A stretch of DNA of 64,000 bases from Zhengitettix transpicula (Eukaryota > Arthropoda > Insecta > Orthoptera > Tetrigidae). Each line of letters begins with the position of its first letter. Position 1 is the stretch's first letter. The position numbers and the translations under genes are program-made. The notes below the pieces were generated by a model. The model was not told the origin of the DNA. It did not search any database and saw nothing but the letters and a program-made list of their open reading frames with translations. The stretch spans positions 4,146,087 through 4,210,086 of the forward strand of contig CM073591.1 in NCBI GenBank assembly GCA_037074705.1, read 5' to 3'. This document shows, piece by piece, positions 35,033 through 47,154 of the stretch.

Positions 35033-35294
35033 TGTAGCATCCGACGTGTCGTCCTTCCGTCTCTTTCCTCAATTATTTCAAGGGCGCCAGGTATCTTTTT
35101 TATGAAATTACCAAAACAATTTTGATCTATTTAATTTATTTGCCGAGCAATGAGATTATTAAATTTCTGCAGCGCGTGGTTATTAATTCATTTAATGTAT
35201 TTAATTTTAACACTCCGTCCACACAACAATACTAAACAATAGGCTGACGCCGACAAAGGCCAAAATCCCGCAATTGTAACACGAAATGTTACAA
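35033..35294 (+). mobile_element. Short TG...CA repeat, family S, forward copy (262 bp)
   Basis: Starts TGTAGCATCCGACGTG and ends ACGAAATGTTACA, followed by ATATATG and preceded by (AT)n. Internal GCCGACAAAGGCCAAAA and CTGCAGCGCGTGGTTATTAA recur inverted at 39274-39538. Different in sequence from the ~1-kb family but with the same kind of ends and target. Confidence 0.5.
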
Positions 35295-37700
35295 TATATG
35301 CAAAAGGCGCCTGTCCGTTTCATCTGAAGTAACTACAAAAAGTTAATTAATGAATTTTCAACTTTCCTAAACTGCACCACATGTACACTGCATAGTTTCT
35401 TTCCGAGAATCCGGAGTTTAAAAGAAAGTGAAGATACAATTGTCTTGTTACTGAAGGCGAGTGCTCGTTCTTCGCCACAGCGTTCTGTAGAATTCCAACG
35501 TCACTGAGTTCCGTGAGGTTGGTTCACTAACTCTGTGTCTCAGGACGCCATTCCTCCAGTCTGCACAGTAATTCCTAGTTTCGAATTTCCTTTTCTTATC
35601 GACGTTTCTCGAGCTGTTTGCCATGTTTATAGCAAATCTCTTTCGGTCAACGTCAACAGCGCCGGGAAGTTAACAAAGTGCCGACGGAATCAAAGCAATA
35701 ATTGTAAAAGTCAGCGTCGAGCCGCAGGTCTGTAGGTAAAATGATAGAAGGTATAGAATATCTGAGGCAGTAACAGGGAAAAGTACGGGTTCAATTAGTA
35801 CGCAAATCGCTTATAACGCGGAGATCCTGAGAAACAAGACGTGGTTCGTCAACTTCACTTCAAATATGTTCTGCGTCGCCAATTTCTGGGTCCAACAAAT
35901 ATCATTTGTAGTACTGAATAATCTCGCTATATATAATAGTGAAAGTCTGCCCGTGTGTCCCTACGCGCTCCTAAACCGTGCTTACTTGCGCGCATCCCCG
36001 CGGAGGTTCCTGTCGGCCTTTCGAAGAGTCAGGCGATTGCCAAGCGCTGAACGGGGTGAAATTTAAAAAATGGTAAAACGGCCGGTTTTTGCTTCGGATA
36101 ATTAGTTTTCGGGATCTGAGAGTTTAATAGCTTCTACCCTGATGTTTCTATCCTGTGTTTAAAGCAGCACTAAGGGAAGGGGTGGATGAGCATTACATAA
36201 AACAACCCAGAGTGGATAAAATCCAGGCTTATAAATGTCAATGAGTTTAATTCTGAGATTCAGTACGTCAGTTACGTTCTACTTCAGCCCCTAGGTGTGG
36301 GGGTTTCCGCGTAAATCTTGAACGCGTAGAGAAATTTCTTCCTACTTTGATCACACGTTACCTACGATGCAGTAAGAATCACCGAGGGGTTAAGATACAC
36401 CTGCTGCTACTGGTAGGGGTGTCATTTTAAATACATTCCTAAACGGCCATTATTAGCGTCGAATAAAATGTTTTCTCGGTCGCTCTATTTGTTACTGTCA
36501 TTCTAGAATTTCAACTACAAGTCAAGGGAGGGAAGGGTGTTGGCTGATGTAGGAGTCGCGTTAACCATGGTGGTTGTGTTCCACCTCAGTCAAGGTGGAC
36601 GTGGTTGACAAAAACTTACCCGCAGTAGTTTTGACCCTCTTAAGGTACGGGGTGTAATTTTAACGTTCCTAGGTTAGGAACTATATTTTGGTCACTGAGT
36701 ACTTATAGGTTGTATTTTGTACTCCTTTATGAAGTACTTTTAGAATTAACAAGTTACCGAGTATTTTTCACTTTTAATTCTGCGTGATTGTTTTTATGTA
36801 GCAGTTCCTGGTCATTGTTGCATGTTACTCGTGCAGTTGAACATAACAGAAGACTTGCTCGCACTTGGAGGCGGTTTCTCTGCAAGGCCTTTACGTGTCC
36901 GAAGATAAATATCCAAATGTAATTAATTTTGTGTGTAAACTGACGTCCCTCTTAGGCAGTACTTGTTCATGTGAGCAATTTTATTTCATAAATTAATTTA
37001 ACGAAAAACAAAAATATAAAGCGTTGTCGATAGTGACCTGTAAAGATCCTGACGCGTAACATTATTCTTTTAATACGTATAATACCAACTCTATGAATAC
37101 TCGCATATCCTGTACCTTCTGTTTATTGAATAACTACTATTACTATCAATTGTTTTTGTTTCGGCCCGTGGCATTACCGTACATTTTTCTACTCGTTGCC
37201 CTGGAGGAACCGTGTTACTGGTCGCGATGACTGAGTCCCACAGTTTAGTTCCAATGGGAACACCCGACAAGCCAAGGTCTGTGACCGCGCAGGGGGTGTC
37301 TCGGTTCAAAAGCATCCTGGAAAGTTTCATCTATGAGTTCCTACGCGCTTCCTGGTCCTGTTTTTCTTACAGCGGCATCGGCCTCAGTGACGTCAGCAAT
37401 GACGTACGTACTTGCGGCACTTGCACTGTTATTTGAGTAGAGTTGGCGTTATTTTGAAGCGCCGCGAGTGAGTGAGGCGGGGGTGGGGGGTGGGGGCAGC
37501 GCACGGGGCTATCGATCTGGAGGAAGGCGGGGGCGGGTCCACTGCGAGGGGTGCGGGTGCGGATCCCGGTCACGACACCACGCAGCCAAAATAATAATAA
37601 TAATAACAGGAAAGTAAACACGCGGCCAACTCTCGCACGAGCGGGGCTCAGAGAAGGCCGAGGAACGAATCTCAAGGCAACAAAACTATGTACGTGTTAT
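35295..37700. other. Noncoding stretch within intron 1
   Basis: No exon found. A GC-rich segment at about 37460-37600 contains GTGCGGATCCCGGTCACG, which resembles a SINE B-box region on the minus strand (ACCGGGATCCGCACC), but no A box was placed with confidence. Confidence 0.3.
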
Positions 37701-37795
37701 ATATGAATTTACTAAATCTGAAGACGTCCTAAAACAAGGACGAAACGTCGCTATATTTATCTGTTTGTGAAGAAAGTATTTTCTGACAAGGCCGT
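37700..37795 (+). mobile_element. Single arm of foldback family FB2 with hammerhead-like motif
   Basis: CTGAAGACGTCCTAAAAC then AAGGACGAAACGTC at 37718-37750, followed by GTATTTTCTGACA. The segment GTCCT...AGGAC can pair between CTGAAGA and GAAAC, which resembles the stem II arrangement of a hammerhead core. Same arm as the right half of 18064-18273. Confidence 0.4.
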
Positions 37796-37799
37796 TTAT

Positions 37800-38650
37800 A
37801 TATATATATAATATTATAATTGCTAGATAGTTTATCAATATTAATAAAGAACAAGTTGTTTCTGTGGTCGAAGTTAGGAACATAGATTATATTTCTTCTG
37901 TAGTTGGTCCTCATAAGAAAAAAACAGGATTAGTGAAGGCACATGTGTGAGTGTGAGTGCTGCGACATGCCGACTTTCTCCCTCACATCAGTCACACTGC
38001 TTCACTTATCATTCTTTATTCTCATATTGTGATTGTTTATAAATAATAACTACACAACGTCGCTTCTGTGCGCATTTGCTTCCTCTTGAGGCCGTCTTCT
38101 GATGTCATAATCGTCTGACTATGGATGTTACTTGTTATGTTTCTACGCTTATTATATACAACATTACAATTCACCGCGTGCACTGTGGTATTTATTATCG
38201 AAAATAATATTTGATTTATTCAATTTATAATTTGATTTTAAATATTATATCGTTGATAATTCATAGTTTTTTCTAAGAACAGAGAAGTGCTGTTATTTTT
38301 CGTTTTAAAATTTTTTATATAAATTTGTAATATTGTAAATCGTAAATTATCACATGTTTGAGTTACCTGAACTAAAGAAAATAATATTTTATGTAAAAGG
38401 TAAAAACCCCTCATATAAATAAGTGTGATGTTCCGCACTAAGCAAACGTCGTCTGTCCACGAAGCGGCGAGCACCTCGTGACGTCACACCTGCACCTCCG
38501 CAGGCCGCAGTCGAGCGAAACCCGACCTGACACGGTAAACATTTTAATTGCTTTCCTCGGCGGCGCAACGAGAGTTCTCGTGTTAATTGTAAAGCCAGAG
38601 ATAACGCACTTCTTCCTTCAAAAAGTTTCGTATATTTATTTATTATATCT
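37800..38650. other. Noncoding AT-rich intronic DNA
   Basis: No recognised feature apart from a short (TA)n at about 37797-37811. Confidence 0.3.
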
Positions 38651-38654
38651 TTAG

Positions 38655-38885
38655 AATGACAAAAATTACGTCTGATTGAAAAGAATAAGAAAGATAGCTA
38701 ATACAGAGAAAAAAGTTCCTTGTCCCTTTCCTCAGGTGCGAAGAAGAGCCGAGAGGGACACAACTGCAACTCGTCAGTCAAAAGGCTCTAGGCTCTTCTT
38801 CGCACCTGACGAAAGGATCCCAGAAACGTTGTGTGGTATTTATCTTATCACTTTCTTCTCTGTATTGGCCATGTTTCTTAATCAT
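38655..38885. mobile_element. Foldback repeat, family FB1, copy 3
   Basis: The left arm has AAGATAGCTAATACAGAGAA, CAGGTGCGAAGAAGAGCC and AGAGGGACACAACTGCA. The right arm returns GGCTCTTCTTCGCACCTG, then ACGAAAGGATCCCAGAAACG, TTGTGTGGTATTTATC and TTCTCTGTATTGGCCAT. A left flank AAAATTACGTCTGATTGAAA is shared with the copy at 53317. Confidence 0.6.
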
Positions 38886-39270
38886 TTAGTATATATTTAC
38901 CCAAATGGTCTTCTTCGGCTGAAGAAGTGACGCTCTGTAAAACACATTCGATGAAGTGAAATAGTAATAGTAAAGGCTAAGAGACCATAGAAACGATGTT
39001 GTAATGTTGCTGGACTCGTGCACAGTTGTAACTCGTGCTGAAGATTCCAAGCGCTGCACGACATCGTTCTTTGACCATAATTACTGCTGCTCTTGTAGAA
39101 ACTGGATGACGTTAGTTTTGAAGAGCTTAAGGGTTATACTCGATAGGAAACAATTAAATATTTATTCTAATTTAATTTGGACTATTCACATTTCGTCAGA
39201 AGTTAAGATATTGCATAATAATAAAATGATATGAATATATAAATAGAAATTGTCTCTGATGTATTATATA
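38886..39270. other. Noncoding intronic DNA
   Basis: No recognised feature; short open frames only. Confidence 0.3.
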
Positions 39271-39273
39271 TAT

Positions 39274-39538
39274 TGTAACATGATTTATGGCCTTTGTCGG
39301 CGTCCCTCTGCATAGAGCAGAGACGTGGCGAGGAAATTCTTCAGTTCTGCTTAGGACAGAGGTCCCAGTAGTTTAACACAAAAATGTAATAAATAACCAC
39401 GCCCTGCAGATATTAAATGTTCTCAATGCTCGAGAAATAAATTAATTATATCAAAAATTGTTTAGGTAATTTCACTCAAAAAATTACCTGCCGCTCATAT
39501 TCTAAATGAAGTCTATAAACGCAAGGTCGTTTGCTACA
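39274..39538 (-). mobile_element. Short TG...CA repeat, family S, reverse copy (265 bp)
   Basis: Reads TGTAACATGATTTATGGCCT then TTGTCGGCGTC at the left and ends GGTCGTTTGCTACA, between AT tracts. It is the inverted relative of 35033-35294 (shared: ATGGCCTTTGTCGGCGTC, AATAACCACGCCCTGCAG). Confidence 0.5.
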
Positions 39539-39550
39539 ATATATATATAT

Positions 39551-40382
39551 TGTAGTAATCACAAATGAATGATAGTTAAATCGCCACGTTAATGCGTCAC
39601 TTTGTAGTAATTATAGGATGTTTTAATAAGAATGAAGATTTTAAAATAGACAAACAAATTAATTTGTTAACTCACAAACAATTAAATTTACACAAGTTAT
39701 TTAGCAAATAAATTTCAATTTACATTGTCAATTAATCTTTTACAATAAAGTGACTATTTCTCAGGGTCGTTTACTGGGCCTTTAATAAATAAATACTTGT
39801 TAACAATGACATTTTATGAAACTATCACGGACTTAATTCATCAGTAGCTTAATACAATGCAAAAACATAAAATATAAACTTTAAATTCTGAACGAAATTC
39901 TAAATTACAGGTAGTAATTCTGTGGAATTTTACCTTACTGTCTCTGGTACTCTAGGATATTGTCTCATTCGCACGCACACACACACTTGTTGCGCTTTAT
40001 AGACACGCCATTATTATCCACTGACTGTAATCAACACTTTTAGTTTTTCAAAAGCTGGTTCACTGTTCGTTTACGAAATCTTATTAACTCGTTCCGAAGT
40101 TTGTCAACTGCTGGATGCAGTTTCCTGGCTCCCAAAATTGACGGAAATGGTCTGAATCGAGAATACAAACATTTAGACTCAGCGTCGAGTATTACGTGGT
40201 AACTTGTAAAAATGTTCTTAGCTGTTGCTACGTGTATCCAGCCACTGTCTGTCCACGACTTTACTGAAGCTCGCCTCCCCACAGACTCTACAACACCCAC
40301 AAACATTGCATTCTTGTGTGTTCTTTGCAATACGAGGTCAAATTTTTGTTTATTAATTAATTATTTCCTTTCAATTACCACA
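39551..40382 (+). mobile_element. LTR-like repeat, copy G (diverged, 832 bp)
   Basis: Starts TGTAGTAATCACAAATGAAT in an AT tract. Carries TCTCAGGGTCGTTTACTGGG (about 39760) and GAACGAAATTC (about 39889), and ends CTTTCAATTACCACA. The 3' half differs from the other copies, so it is a related subfamily. Confidence 0.45.
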
Positions 40383-40396
40383 ATATAAATATATAT

Positions 40397-41403
40397 TGTA
40401 ATAATTAAAAATTTGATTAAATTAAATAAATTTGCCCCACGTTGAAGATGCCAATTTATGTAATAATTAAAAAGGTATGATTAAAAGAATCAATTAACAT
40501 AATTATTAAGATTTAATAATTGATTCTTTGAAAGTACAAATTGTAATCCCTACTTTATACGCCGATTTTCATCAAGTTAACAATCAAATATTTTATTTCA
40601 TTTTTGCAATTCGTGGCGTTCTAAGAAAATACAACTTTATATTTTACAGTCAAATACGTGGAAATTCTCTTTACCTCAGGGTCATTACTGGGTTTGATAG
40701 TCAGAACAATCCAATTTAATAAACTAACATTAACAATTCCAACTCATTGAAGCTAACTTAATACAACATGAAAATAAACTAAATAAAAAGAAAAACGAAC
40801 GAAATCTGACTTCTACCTTTAATCCTCGTTTACAGATATTAAACAATTGTTTTGTACTCACGAATGTCTTTCTGGTACCAGATCTGATTCTTGGAGCTTG
40901 AGGACAACACTCACTAAAAAGGCTATTATTCACTGATTCTACACATTACATTTTTAATACACTCGGTCGATGTTCTCGTTCTCTGCCACCTGGAACTTTG
41001 GATCAGCCGCCCCTCAGTCAGCCCTAGGACATAGGTCTCCTTGGTGCCTCTATGCGAAATTTAGTTAATTCTGTGTGAAGCATAACCTTTGTTTCCAGAT
41101 TTGCGATTATTATTTGAGTCTCTCCGTCAAAACTGTTTACTCGCGTTTTATGTAAACTAATAGATCTCGCAGTTGGGCTTCTTGGACCGCGCTATTCATA
41201 CTTTTGGATCAGCATCCTCGCTCTCCCTTTGCTGGACTGATCTGTTTCACTTCTAGCCGCAGACTAACTCTCGTACAGAACGCAGTTCACAACAAAAGCT
41301 CCGCCGACACAGAGTTACCGTCCATTTTCGTTCTTTGGCAACTCGTACCGCAAACAATCCAATTTAATTAAAACAAGTAATGGTCTCTTTAATTGGTATT
41401 ACA
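40397..41403 (+). mobile_element. LTR-like repeat, copy H (1007 bp)
   Basis: Starts TGTAATAATTAAAAATTTGA, with GCCCCACGTTGAAGATGCCA (about 40435), CTCAGGGTCATTACTGGGTT (about 40675), AACGAAATCTGACTTC (about 40797) and TCTGGTACCAGATC (about 40870). Ends TTAATTGGTATTACA. The best match to the reverse copy J, including the region with CTCCGTCAAAACTGTTTACT. Confidence 0.55.
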
Positions 41404-41409
41404 ATATAT

Positions 41410-42250
41410 TGTAATAACATTAATAAATAAATTTCTGATTAATGCAATTTGCCCCACGTAGTGGTAGCCAATAAATGTAATACCTCAAAAATAAAATAAA
41501 TCATCAATTTAAACAAACAATTTTTATTTATTACACAATTTACACGATTAATGAAATTTTATAAATTAAAAACAATTTTCTTTATCTTGAAAACATTTCA
41601 AATAATCGGACTCGGTACCCACAAGGTCTTTACTGGCTTGATAAGGAAAACAACATAAATTTACAATTAAACAAATGCAGTTACACTTAATGAAAAACAA
41701 AATGATTGATTGAAATCTTAACTACATTATTTATACAAATGTTTTTATGTTGTGAGATCTGTACTTGAGGGCAACCCGTCACATATGTAATAAAGATAGT
41801 ACAAGAGAACAAATCATTTTGAGTTACCATAAGAAAAATTATTATTAAATTAAAAGTTATTGAAATCTGACGGTAAAGATATTTAAATAATACGTTTACA
41901 AAGCGAAATTTTGTTTATTTTACATATCATTTAATTTTTGGGGTGCTGAAGCTTGGGCACATGACTTCTCTATTCACCACGCTTTAACTAGACATATTTT
42001 ACAATCCCTCTTCTGCCAACATCTAATTGTTAGATATTATGTGCCTCGTTCATCCTTACCTCCAACACACAGTCTTCAACAGTCAGTAACTGGTTACGTT
42101 CCGCTCTCGCAAAGTCCGATAACAACTGGAACCTCTGGTGGTAGCTGTTCTCTATACTGGCGACTACAATAGTCATTCACAATGCCAATAATGAACGAAA
42201 CAAATTACATGTTTGTAATTTCTACATTATGTAACTATGGTAAACTGTCC
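41410..42250 (+). mobile_element. LTR-like repeat, copy I (3' end unclear)
   Basis: Begins TGTAATAACATTAATAAATA only six bases after copy H. Contains GCCCCACGTAGTGGTAGCCA (about 41450) and AAGGTCTTTACTGGCTTGAT (about 41623). The 3' part has diverged and its end could not be placed. Confidence 0.4.
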
Positions 42251-42363
42251 AAAGCTCTGACCCAATTCAAAATTAGTAAAGAGTTTCGGGGAAATTTACT
42301 AAACTGCTTCTCCCAGTAACACACGACTGGCGTGGCCCGCTCTAACCTCCCACATTTCAAAGG

Positions 42364-43184
42364 ACTACACTAGATGTAATAATGTATGCTAGAACATGTC
42401 AAAGAATTTATTTAATAAGTATGAGTATGGAGTATGCCATGTTGTTCGTAACAACACGCATATGTGACGAGCATGGCCTATGGCCCGGCAAATTAAAGAA
42501 GAGAAGAAGCTGGGCTCCACCTTATTTAAAAAAACGAGAATCACTTGACAATGTAATTCCTGACAGTTACTTATTTAGAAACTTCACCCGAATGTCGAAG
42601 GGCGACTTTGAATATTTGCTTAAAATTTGGGTCCGTAATTGAGGAAAGCGCCCCAAGATCCTTGGCGACAGGAGGCTCCTGGAAGTAGCTCATGTATCCG
42701 ACTGTTCGATTACGCACATCGTTGGAGGAGAATGAGGGGCTTTAATGGAAGGATTAAACTAAATCATTAAAGTACGTACATGCATTTATTGGTTGAATAT
42801 CAACTTTTCTTGTTATTTTGAGGTTTCGCGCACGTCATGGCTGTTGCTCGGCCGCCATCTTCCTTCACTTGGCGACCTCCATCTAAAACTTCGTCGATAA
42901 AGTCAATAGTTTTTTAGTTTGACCAACTCATAAGTGGAGTACCTTTACGCAGAGAACAAAGTGCGATATTAGTTGACTCCAGAGACCTGTAGGTGGGGTC
43001 TGGGAACCATTGCCATATGTTGCAGTATTCCCTGGCCTTAAATTGCCGTAAAATGTTGCTCGTGCACCAACAGCAGTCAATACAGACTGGATATTCACCT
43101 GCAGAGCTGCACTGATAATTATTAAATAAATTCTTTGAGATGTTCCAACTTGTGGTGCACCTTCTTTATTACATCTAGTGTAGT
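42364..43184 (+). mobile_element. PIF/Harbinger relic with 19-bp terminal inverted repeats
   Basis: ACTACACTAGATGTAATAA at 42364-42382 is exactly inverted at 43166-43184, giving an 821-bp unit. Inside, 42382-42642 encodes a fragment of a Harbinger-type transposase N-terminus. The rest of the transposase is absent, so this is an internally deleted, non-autonomous copy. I could not see a clear 3-bp target duplication. Confidence 0.6.
42382..42642 (+). pseudogene. Harbinger-type transposase N-terminal fragment
   Basis: The reading frame contains RRSWAPPYLKKRESLDNVIP then SYLFRNFTRMSKGDFEYLLK. It follows the family pattern W..P.L..R...G......L...D...F.NF.RM....F..LL at the start of HARBI1/Harbinger nucleases. 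It stops at TGA-free codon 86 (TAA... frame end near 42642) and the DDE nuclease region is missing. The frame lies within the inverted-repeat unit 42364-43184. Host-gene use is unlikely. Confidence 0.5.
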
Positions 43185-43327
43185 TTTTATCCCCTTATCC
43201 TGTGAAATGTAGGAGTTTCCAAAGGGACTCGCTGTATTCATTTGACATGGCACCATTACTGTCAAGAAATATGTCATGAAAATTTAAATTAAAGCAACGG
43301 AAGAAATCCATTCGTTTATTAATTACT

Positions 43328-45945
43328 AGCTGGGTGCCCGGCGTTGCCCGAGATGTCATTTATCTATAACCATCCATAAGACTCCAATTTTGGTTACTTT
43401 TGCGCTATTTTTATGTAAAGATCCTCGAACCCTATCCCTAAATGTGCTCACCTCCCATGACGAAGGGGATTGAAGTCATTGACTAAATATATCGCCAGTT
43501 TTTACATGTTAGAAGATGACCACCCCCACAAATATGCGATAATGAAAAAGAATGTATTCCACGCAAAAATCGGCCGATTACAATGTCTGAAAATTTATTC
43601 CCTCGCCCAACACCTCCGAAACCCGTCGCGTTACCCCCCCAGGGTTGTCACAATTAGATTCAGCGACATTCATAGTCTCGGAATTGATTCGATTCTCGGT
43701 TGTTTTTGCGGGATTTTATTGAACGTACCTCCACCCCACCCCTAAGCTTGCTCCCCCCACAGGGGTTAAATTATACACAAACAACATCGGTATAAATACT
43801 ATCAAAGTAATTAACCCCAGTTAATAATTATCGCAAATATCGACCGTTTAACATGTTTAAAAGTTTTCACCCCCGACCACTCCCGCTTCGGGGACTTAAA
43901 CGGTCAAGTTTAATGTCATAATTAAACTCAGTGACAATCCTGATAGTTTCTGGCTTATTTTTATCTAATGCTACTTCCACGCCAACCCTTAAGGCTGAAC
44001 CCTTCCCTTGTCCGAAAGGGGTTGAAATTACACACAGAGAACATGTAGGGAAATTTTATTAATGTAATTCATCCCGAAATATATTTAATCGACGCAAAAA
44101 AAAAGCCGGCCAACTCATCCCAACTCAGCCGATACCCGCGCGTTGTCCAGATTGTCATAAATCGAAGGAAATGGATGTCCCTGAATTTATTTGACTCGAA
44201 TATCGGTTGCTTTTCCCGCTATTTTCAAAAAATCCCCTCCAGCCCCACCCCTATCATGCCTACAAACAACATCGGTAGAAATACTATCAACGTCAATGGT
44301 CCCGGCATTTATTTATTTCACGCTAATTTCGATGATTTAACATGTTAGAAAATTTCCATCCCATCCACTCCCGCCCATTGGGACTAAATGGCCAATTTGA
44401 TGCTATAATTGAACTGGGCGACATCCATAACCTTGGATTTGACTCCAATCTCGGTTGTATTCGCGTTATTTTATTGCAGCGTTCCTCACCCCAACACCTA
44501 AAAGTGCTCTACTGATAATCCCGACCCGCTTCTGGGGGTGGTAGACGCGTCTCACCCCAACAGTCGGTAGAAACACTAACAATATCTGTGACCCCTAAAA
44601 ATATTTATCCGACTGAAATATCGACTGTTTTAGCATGTTTAAATATTTCAACCCCCGTCCGCCCCCGCTTCTGAATGTGGTAGACGTGACTCACACCGAC
44701 AGTGTTTGTTTCCTGGTCGCAAAGAACACGTGTACGAAATTTGGTGAAATTTGATCCACCGGTATAGATTTGTATTCTCCACCCCAAACGGTAGGGGTGC
44801 TCTTTCCCCAGAGTGTAGAGGTTGAAAATTATATTCAGATATCATCAGTGGAAACACAATAAATATCTTTGACCCCTAAAAATATTTTACCGACTGAAAT
44901 ATCGACTGTTTAAGCATGTATAAATATTTCCACCCCCGTCCACCCCCGCTTCTGGGGGTGGTAGACGCGTCTCACCCCGACAGTGTTTGTTTCCTGGTCG
45001 CAAAGAACACGTGTACGAAATTTGGTGAAATTTTCTCCAGCGGTGTAGATTTGTATAACGAACATACAAATATACAAATATACAAACATACAAATATACA
45101 TACATACATACACTCATTTTTATTTATAAAATTATACGTCGTTATTAATGGAAACAACATTGGTTAAAATAGTATGAACAACACCACCCCTAAATCTGCT
45201 ACTTTCCCGTAGTGGAAAGGGTTGAATTTTTACTCATATCACATCGGTAGAAACACTATAAATCTATTTTACCCATAAACACATAACATTTTGGCAGTTT
45301 TAGAATAATAGACAATTCTCACCCCCAGCCCTAAGCAAGCTCACCACTAATGTCTAAAGGGATTTATATTTTCAACAACATCCGTTGAAATAGTATTCAC
45401 GTAATTCTCCTCCAAGAACGCGCAAGAACTGACTATTTATCTCCCCTTCCAAACTCCACCCTTTCGGGTTAAATGGGCAATTAAAAATATTTATCCGAAG
45501 TAAACTCACTGACATCCATAACCTTCGATTTGACTCCAAACTCGGTTGTATTCGCGTTATTTTTCTGTAAAGCAACTCCACCCCAAACCCTAAGGGTGCC
45601 CTTTTCCCAGGGCGTAGGAGATGAATATTATATTCAGATATCATCGGTAGAAACACAATCAATATCTTTGACCCCAAAAATATTTATCCAAATCCAATAC
45701 CTGCTGTTTCAGCATGTTTAAGTATTTCAACCCCCGTCCACCCCCGCTTCTGGGGGTGGTAGACGCGTCTCACCCCGACAGTGTTTGTTTCCTGGTCGTA
45801 AAGAACACGTGTACGAAATTTGGTGAAATTTGCTCTACCGGTGTAGATTTGTATAACGAACATACAAATATACAAACAAACATACAAACAAACATACAAA
45901 CAAACATACAAACATACATACACTCTTTTTTATTTATAAGATTTT
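43328..45945 (+). repeat. Degenerate tandem repeat array / retroelement-like block
   Basis: Opens AGCTGGGTGCCCGGCGTTGC. A motif like ACATCGGTAGAAACAC, followed by a CCCC-containing segment, recurs about nine times (near 43783, 44046, 44270, 44560, 44845, 45152, 45244, 45380, 45639). A longer unit, CACCCCCGCTTCTGGGGGTG ... GAACACGTGTACGAAATTTG, occurs at about 44655, 44935 and 45735. The two downstream units end in strings of ACATACAAATATAC type. Open frames inside (for example YVCLYVCLYVC) are translations of the simple repeat. Probably an untranslated or decayed part of a retrotransposon. Confidence 0.5.
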
Positions 45946-46330
45946 TGCTCTGGATCGAGGTCGGAACTTCCACGAAGCGCTCGGGGGTTGTGCTGTTGAC
46001 GAAGGGCACTGAGGACTAATGAGTCGCGTGAGACTTCCTGCGATTGCTCGTTATCGAGTGCACGCCGCCGGAAACGAACGACATTGCCAGGAAGGGAACG
46101 TGATGGAAGCCTCGTCGCTGCCCGGCGCCAATCACCGTGCCCGTACGTACTCACCCCTGCACACCTTCACAAATGCAATAATACTTTTCTCTCTACGTCG
46201 CCAGATTTTAGTTTTCTATACGAAGAAAATGAATTCGTGTGTCCGTCAAGACACGGTTGTTTGACGGAACAGTGACAAGGTTCTTAGCGATATCTGTTAT
46301 TTGTGAACAACTTCTAGGATAACTTAGATT
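45946..46330. other. Noncoding intronic DNA
   Basis: GC-richer than the surroundings. Short open frames have no domain character. Confidence 0.25.
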
Positions 46331-46339
46331 GTCGTAAAC

Positions 46340-46410
46340 CAAGAGATAGAAAATCGTGACGGGATCGGGCAGGTGCTCTACCGACTGAGCTATGTACAGA
46401 CACATCCTGC
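46340..46410 (-). repeat. tRNA-like fragment
   Basis: Reverse complement gives ACATAGCTCAGTCGGTAGAG, a good tRNA D-arm/A-box. The expected B box is not found at the right distance downstream; a B-box-like CATTCAAGTCC lies on the wrong side. Best read as a SINE fragment. Confidence 0.35.
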
Positions 46411-47150
46411 ACGACGGCCTCGTGTTAGGACTTGAATGGACGCCGTGTCTGCAAACAGGTACAATGAATTACTGTGAATGAAAATTCAGCTCTCAAGGCC
46501 ACAGGCCCTGTCGACGAGAATAGTCTGCAATGTCTACTGATATTTTATGGGTTGGTTCGATATATACATAAATGAATTTAAATATAACAAATTGGTGCTG
46601 TAATTAAAACAACGACCTTGGTTATGCGAAGCTGGGTCCGTCTCTTCCTCTCTCATTCCAATATTAACACAATTACTTATTACAAATATAACTTCTATTG
46701 CAATTAGTTAATCAACCAAAAACAAATTTACACTAAGTTACTTATTAAATAACAAGGATCTCCTTTAAAACGACATTTATTGGGTGACTTTACATCATAA
46801 TTGAATTGTTAGAAAAATAAAAACAGTTCTGCCGAGTTTCAACAAGAAAATATGCGAATCTGTTTCTCTCAAAAACGCGGTTGTTTTTGCAAAAAATCAG
46901 TGCTTGTTATTTTATCGATGACTGAAATGATTCTGGTTTAAACTGTTCGATGGTCCACATCCCTGCCAGGTTCAGGAACAACCCTTTGCGATGACGTCAC
47001 ACACATGCTCGCTACCTGCAGCTTCAGAAATAAATTTTACAATTTCTCAATTCAGGAATAACTTTATTAACAGATCGACACTCGTTGATTCCTTACCAAG
47101 TATGTCAATATCCAGAGAACTAAAACTAACATAAAGATAATTAGTCTTCA
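46411..47150. other. Noncoding intronic DNA
   Basis: AT-rich; no exon recognised. ACGACATTTATTGGGTGAC near 46770 faintly recalls the TTTACTGGG landmark of the LTR-like family, too weak to call. Confidence 0.25.
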
Positions 47151-47154
47151 TCTC

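Noticed and set aside
37367..37675. 102-residue minus frame over a GC-rich segment
   Set aside because: Low-complexity Pro/Arg translation of a GC-rich, possibly SINE-related segment.
44887..45923. Frames rich in YVC/YMF and TNIQTNIQ repeats
   Set aside because: Translations of ACATACAAA-type simple repeats, not proteins.
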